Shown here piece after piece: positions 5,707 through 7,578 of a stretch of 7,578 bases of DNA; positions within the stretch are counted from its first letter, which is position 1; each line of letters opens with the position of its first letter. Source of the DNA: an uncultured Clostridia bacterium (GTDB lineage: Bacteria; Bacillota; Clostridia; Christensenellales; Aristaeellaceae); assembly GCA_946496415.1 (NCBI GenBank), contig CAMMGP010000048.1:1-7578 (forward strand), read 5' to 3'. The notes under the pieces are model-generated. The model saw nothing but the letters and a program-made list of their open reading frames with translations, searched no databases and had not been told where the DNA came from. The position numbers were made by a program, and so were the translations under genes.

Positions 5707-7035
5707 TTATTTCGCGGGAGCGCTCTCCGCCCCCACGGCCCCGGGCTTGTCCTCCGGGGGCAATTTTTCCACGATGGCCCACTCCACGCGGCGGTCGGAA
5801 ATCTGCTCCACGGCGATGCGCAGGCCGCGGCAGGTGACCACCGGGCGCTCGCCATCCGAGGGGATTTCGGAAAGCTGGGAAAAGACCAGGCCGCCCAGAG
5901 TGTCGCAGTCCTCGTCCTCATCCAACTCCATGCCCAGTTTCTCGCCCAGCGCGTCCAGACGCGCCGAACCGCTGACGCGCAGGCGCGTGTCGCTCAGGGG
6001 GATGATGTCCTCGTCCGCCTGCGGGTCAAATTCGTCGTAGATGTTGCCGACGATTTCCTCCAGCAGGTCTTCGAGCGTGACGATGCCGCTGGTGCCGCCG
6101 TATTCGTCCACGACGATGGCCATGTGCTGCTTGCGCTTCTGCATCTCGGAAAAGAGCAGGTCAGCGCGCAGGCTCTCGGGCACGAAGTAGGCCGGGCGGA
6201 TGAGTTCGCGCAGCGTCTTGCCGCGCTTGTAGCAATCGTTGAGCAGATAGTCGCGCGAGGTGAGGATGCCGAGTATGTTGTCCACGTCCTCCTCGTAAAC
6301 GGGGAAGCGGGAAAGGCCGCTGTCCTGGATGGTCTGCAGGATGGCGGCGGGATCGTCCTCCACGTCGATGGCTGTGACGTCCTTGCGATGCACCATGCAT
6401 TCTTCGGCGGTCATATTGTTGAACTCGAAGACGTTTTCGATCATCTGCTTCTCATCGGCTTCGATCTCGCCCTTTTCCTCGCCGATATCCACCATCATGC
6501 GGATCTCCTGCTTGGTGACGCGCTCGCCCAGCGCGGTGACCGGCACGCCGAAGGGCTTGAGGAGCAGCGCCGCCAACCCCTTGGCAAAAAGCAGGAAGGG
6601 CTTGAAAATTGAGAGCAGGAAATTGGCCAGTCCCAGCGTGCGCGCAAGCGTCTTATCCGGGGCGCGGGCGGCCACATAGGTGGGCAAAAGGGCGCAGACG
6701 GCGATGTAGAGAGCGCCGGTCACGAGCCACAGGAACACGCCCGAGAACAGCGCGGAGAGGAACGCCGCATGGAGAAGGCCGTCCAGCCAAAGGGCGAGCG
6801 GCGCGAAAAAGGCGCTGAAGACGCAGGCGCAGGCGGCCAGCAACAAAAGGCCGAAGGCGGCGCTCGGCGCGCCAAAGCGGTTGTCACAGGCGGAGACGAA
6901 GCGGGCGGCGGGGCTGTCCTTGGGAAACGCCGTCTCATCGACGAGGCGCGCCGCCGCTTCCGCCGCGCGCAGATAAGCGCCGGCGAACATGAACAAAACG
7001 AGCAGAACGAGCGAACTGAAAGGGTCGGAAGCCAA
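5707..7035 (-). CDS. HlyC/CorC (CNNM)-family membrane protein with CBS pair
   Basis: Member of the CNNM/CorC family, linked to Mg2+ (or other divalent cation) efflux and resistance; 442 residues. Order of parts: an N-terminal DUF21-like membrane domain (hydrophobic segments about 6-20, 60-83, 90-118, 134-160), a tandem CBS pair (about 210-270 and 275-335), and a C-terminal CorC_HlyC domain (about 345-425). The hallmark DEYGGTSGIVTLEDLLEEIV (310-329) continues as GNIYDE and is intact. The membrane part is unusual: family signatures such as the Ser-Glu pair after helix 1, the GNTLVN-like segment and GE-x-LPK read AAEAA, no clear match, and CALLPT. The TTG start at 7035 is chosen because AAGGAGG lies 8 nt upstream; the ATG at 7104 overlaps the -10 region and would precede the transcript start. 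First gene of an operon with FucU and the acidic secreted protein. Confidence 0.93.
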   Translation of the reverse strand: MASDPFSSLVLLVLFMFAGAYLRAAEAAARLVDETAFPKDSPAARFVSACDNRFGAPSAAFGLLLLAACACVFSAFFAPLALWLDGLLHAAFLSALFSGVFLWLVTGALYIAVCALLPTYVAARAPDKTLARTLGLANFLLSIFKPFLLFAKGLAALLLKPFGVPVTALGERVTKQEIRMMVDIGEEKGEIEADEKQMIENVFEFNNMTAEECMVHRKDVTAIDVEDDPAAILQTIQDSGLSRFPVYEEDVDNILGILTSRDYLLNDCYKRGKTLRELIRPAYFVPESLRADLLFSEMQKRKQHMAIVVDEYGGTSGIVTLEDLLEEIVGNIYDEFDPQADEDIIPLSDTRLRVSGSARLDALGEKLGMELDEDEDCDTLGGLVFSQLSEIPSDGERPVVTCRGLRIAVEQISDRRVEWAIVEKLPPEDKPGAVGAESAPAK

Positions 7036-7043
7036 GCCGTATT

Positions 7044-7050
7044 CCTCCTT
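7044..7050 (-). promoter_or_regulatory. Ribosome binding site deciding the TTG start of the CorC homologue
   Basis: Consensus AAGGAGG with 8 nt to TTG at 7035-7033. No ATG or GTG lies at a better distance, and the next upstream in-frame ATG (7104) is before the predicted transcription start. Confidence 0.85.
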
Positions 7051-7065
7051 AGAAAGGCCCGACGC

Positions 7066-7098
7066 GCGGGGACTCCCCCGCCGGGAACGCTGTGTTCC
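7066..7098 (-). other. Two tandem hairpins in the 5' leader of the CorC-homologue mRNA
   Basis: The predicted leader of about 64 nt can form GGAAC-ACAGC-GTTCC (7098-7084) and GCGGGG-GAGT-CCCCGC (7081-7066) before the ribosome site. The second stem is 6 bp of pure G-C. No T-tract follows, so neither is a plain terminator. A regulatory role is only a possibility. Confidence 0.4.
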
Positions 7099-7105
7099 AA
7101 GCAAT

Positions 7106-7111
7106 ATTATA
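7106..7111 (-). promoter_or_regulatory. Extended -10 promoter of the CorC-FucU-secreted protein operon
   Basis: The minus strand reads ATGCTATAATATTG, a perfect TGnTATAAT extended -10. No good -35 lies at 16-18 nt (the 17-nt position reads AAGACT), which is tolerated by extended -10 promoters. The predicted start is near 7099. Confidence 0.75.
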
Positions 7112-7189
7112 GCATATTTCCGGCGAAAAGTCTTATCAAATCGTAAAGGTTTTGTGGCGGTGGCAAACTTGTTACGGCCTGTTCACAAT

Positions 7190-7218
7190 TTGTCCAAAAG
7201 CGGATGTTAGGATATAAC
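7190..7218 (+). promoter_or_regulatory. Probable promoter of the divergent carbohydrate-binding protein gene
   Basis: TTGTCC (7190-7195), a 17-nt spacer and TATAAC (7213-7218) on the plus strand, 4 of 6 and 5 of 6 matches to consensus. The start would fall near 7225, about 30 nt before the ATG. Together with the minus-strand promoter it accounts for the 219-nt intergenic region at 7036-7254. Confidence 0.6.
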
Positions 7219-7254
7219 ATGGTAGCAAAAGAACATACCGGAGGTGTGTGCGAT

Positions 7255-7578
7255 ATGAAAAAGCATCTGGCGGCGCTGTGCGCGCTGTGCCTGCTCCTTT
7301 GGGGCGGCGCGGCGCTGGCGGAAACGGAGATCATACTTTCCGACGCGGGCGTTACAGCCGGCGCGGGCGTGGAGATAGACGGCGAGAGGATCGCCATCGT
7401 GGAAAGCGGCAGCTATCGCCTCACGGGAACGATGACCGAAGGCAGCCTTTCCGTGGAGGCGGAAGATGTGGAACTGATCTGGGACGGGGCGCAGCTTGCC
7501 TGTTCCACGGCCGCGCCGCTGACGGCGCGCGGGGATCTGCGCCTGACGCTGCCCGCGGGCGGCAGCGGCACCGTCAGC
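7255..7578 (+). CDS. Secreted carbohydrate-binding domain protein, Cthe_2159-like (partial, 3' end off the window)
   Basis: The first 108 residues of an exported protein. Residues 1-22 form a signal peptide (MKKHLAALCALCLLLWGGAA then LA, cleaved before Glu-Thr-Glu); its cysteines sit mid-helix, not in a lipobox. The mature start, with IILSDAGVTAGAGVEIDGER then IAIVESGSYRLTGTMTEGSL, matches the beginning of the Cthe_2159-type carbohydrate-binding family (beta-solenoid proteins of Clostridia): an 'I.LS..g..v.G.GV', then 'v.I...G.Y.lsG...dG.i.V', then a short hydrophobic 'v.L...G..i' strand and 'a.....A' turn. Its role would be in binding plant or acidic polysaccharides outside the cell. GGAGGT lies 9 nt before the ATG. 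It diverges from the CorC operon; the rest of the gene is outside the window. Confidence 0.75.
   Translation, partial: MKKHLAALCALCLLLWGGAALAETEIILSDAGVTAGAGVEIDGERIAIVESGSYRLTGTMTEGSLSVEAEDVELIWDGAQLACSTAAPLTARGDLRLTLPAGGSGTVS

Noticed and set aside
7107..7397. A 96-codon minus-strand open frame across the divergent intergenic region
   Set aside because: It overlaps two promoters and the signal-peptide region of the plus-strand gene, and has a Ser/Pro/Ala-rich translation with no ribosome site.
1..7578. CRISPR arrays, insertion sequences, tRNA genes or long repeats
   Set aside because: No regularly spaced repeats, transposase-like frames, terminal inverted repeats or tRNA-like cloverleaf sequences were seen on either strand by eye.

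Overview
The window is 7.6 kb of GC-rich, gene-dense bacterial DNA. It looks like a high-GC Clostridia-type Firmicute (Bacillota), perhaps a gut Christensenellales-like lineage. The reasons are strong AAGGAGG-type ribosome sites, sigma-A type promoters, a LuxS, a TPP riboswitch with an intrinsic terminator, an extracellular carbohydrate-binding (Cthe_2159-like) protein, and many secreted proteins whose signal peptides end in Ala-x-Ala followed by Glu. The lineage is an inference; no rRNA or other marker is present.

Layout, left to right (most genes lie on the minus strand and so read right to left). (1) 1-1807: a thiamine-precursor uptake operon. It has a consensus promoter, a TPP riboswitch, a terminator with a visible competing antiterminator, an inner-membrane permease (ThiX-like) and a substrate-binding protein (ThiY/NMT1-like) that runs off the left edge. 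The ATPase is not in view and is probably further left. (2) 1815-3485: a promoter, a small three-helix membrane protein, lgt (prolipoprotein diacylglyceryl transferase) and luxS (S-ribosylhomocysteine lyase), apparently one operon. I see no terminator between luxS and the thiamine promoter. (3) 3499-7134: an extended -10 promoter, a CNNM/CorC-type membrane protein with CBS domains and a TTG start, a FucU/RbsD-type sugar mutarotase, and a 543-residue acidic secreted protein of unknown function, closed by a strong intrinsic terminator. (4) 7190-7578: a divergent plus-strand gene for a secreted Cthe_2159-like protein, cut by the right edge.

How the parts relate: the thiamine block is a coherent module (TPP sensing controlling import of a pyrimidine precursor). 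The lgt-luxS block combines lipoprotein maturation with the activated-methyl cycle and AI-2 production. The CorC-FucU-secreted protein block has no obvious shared pathway. No mobile element, CRISPR array, tRNA or rRNA was seen. I found no wholly new system. The points most worth a second look are the degenerate membrane core of the CorC homologue, the unknown acidic secreted protein, the readable antiterminator of the TPP switch, and the missing terminator after luxS.
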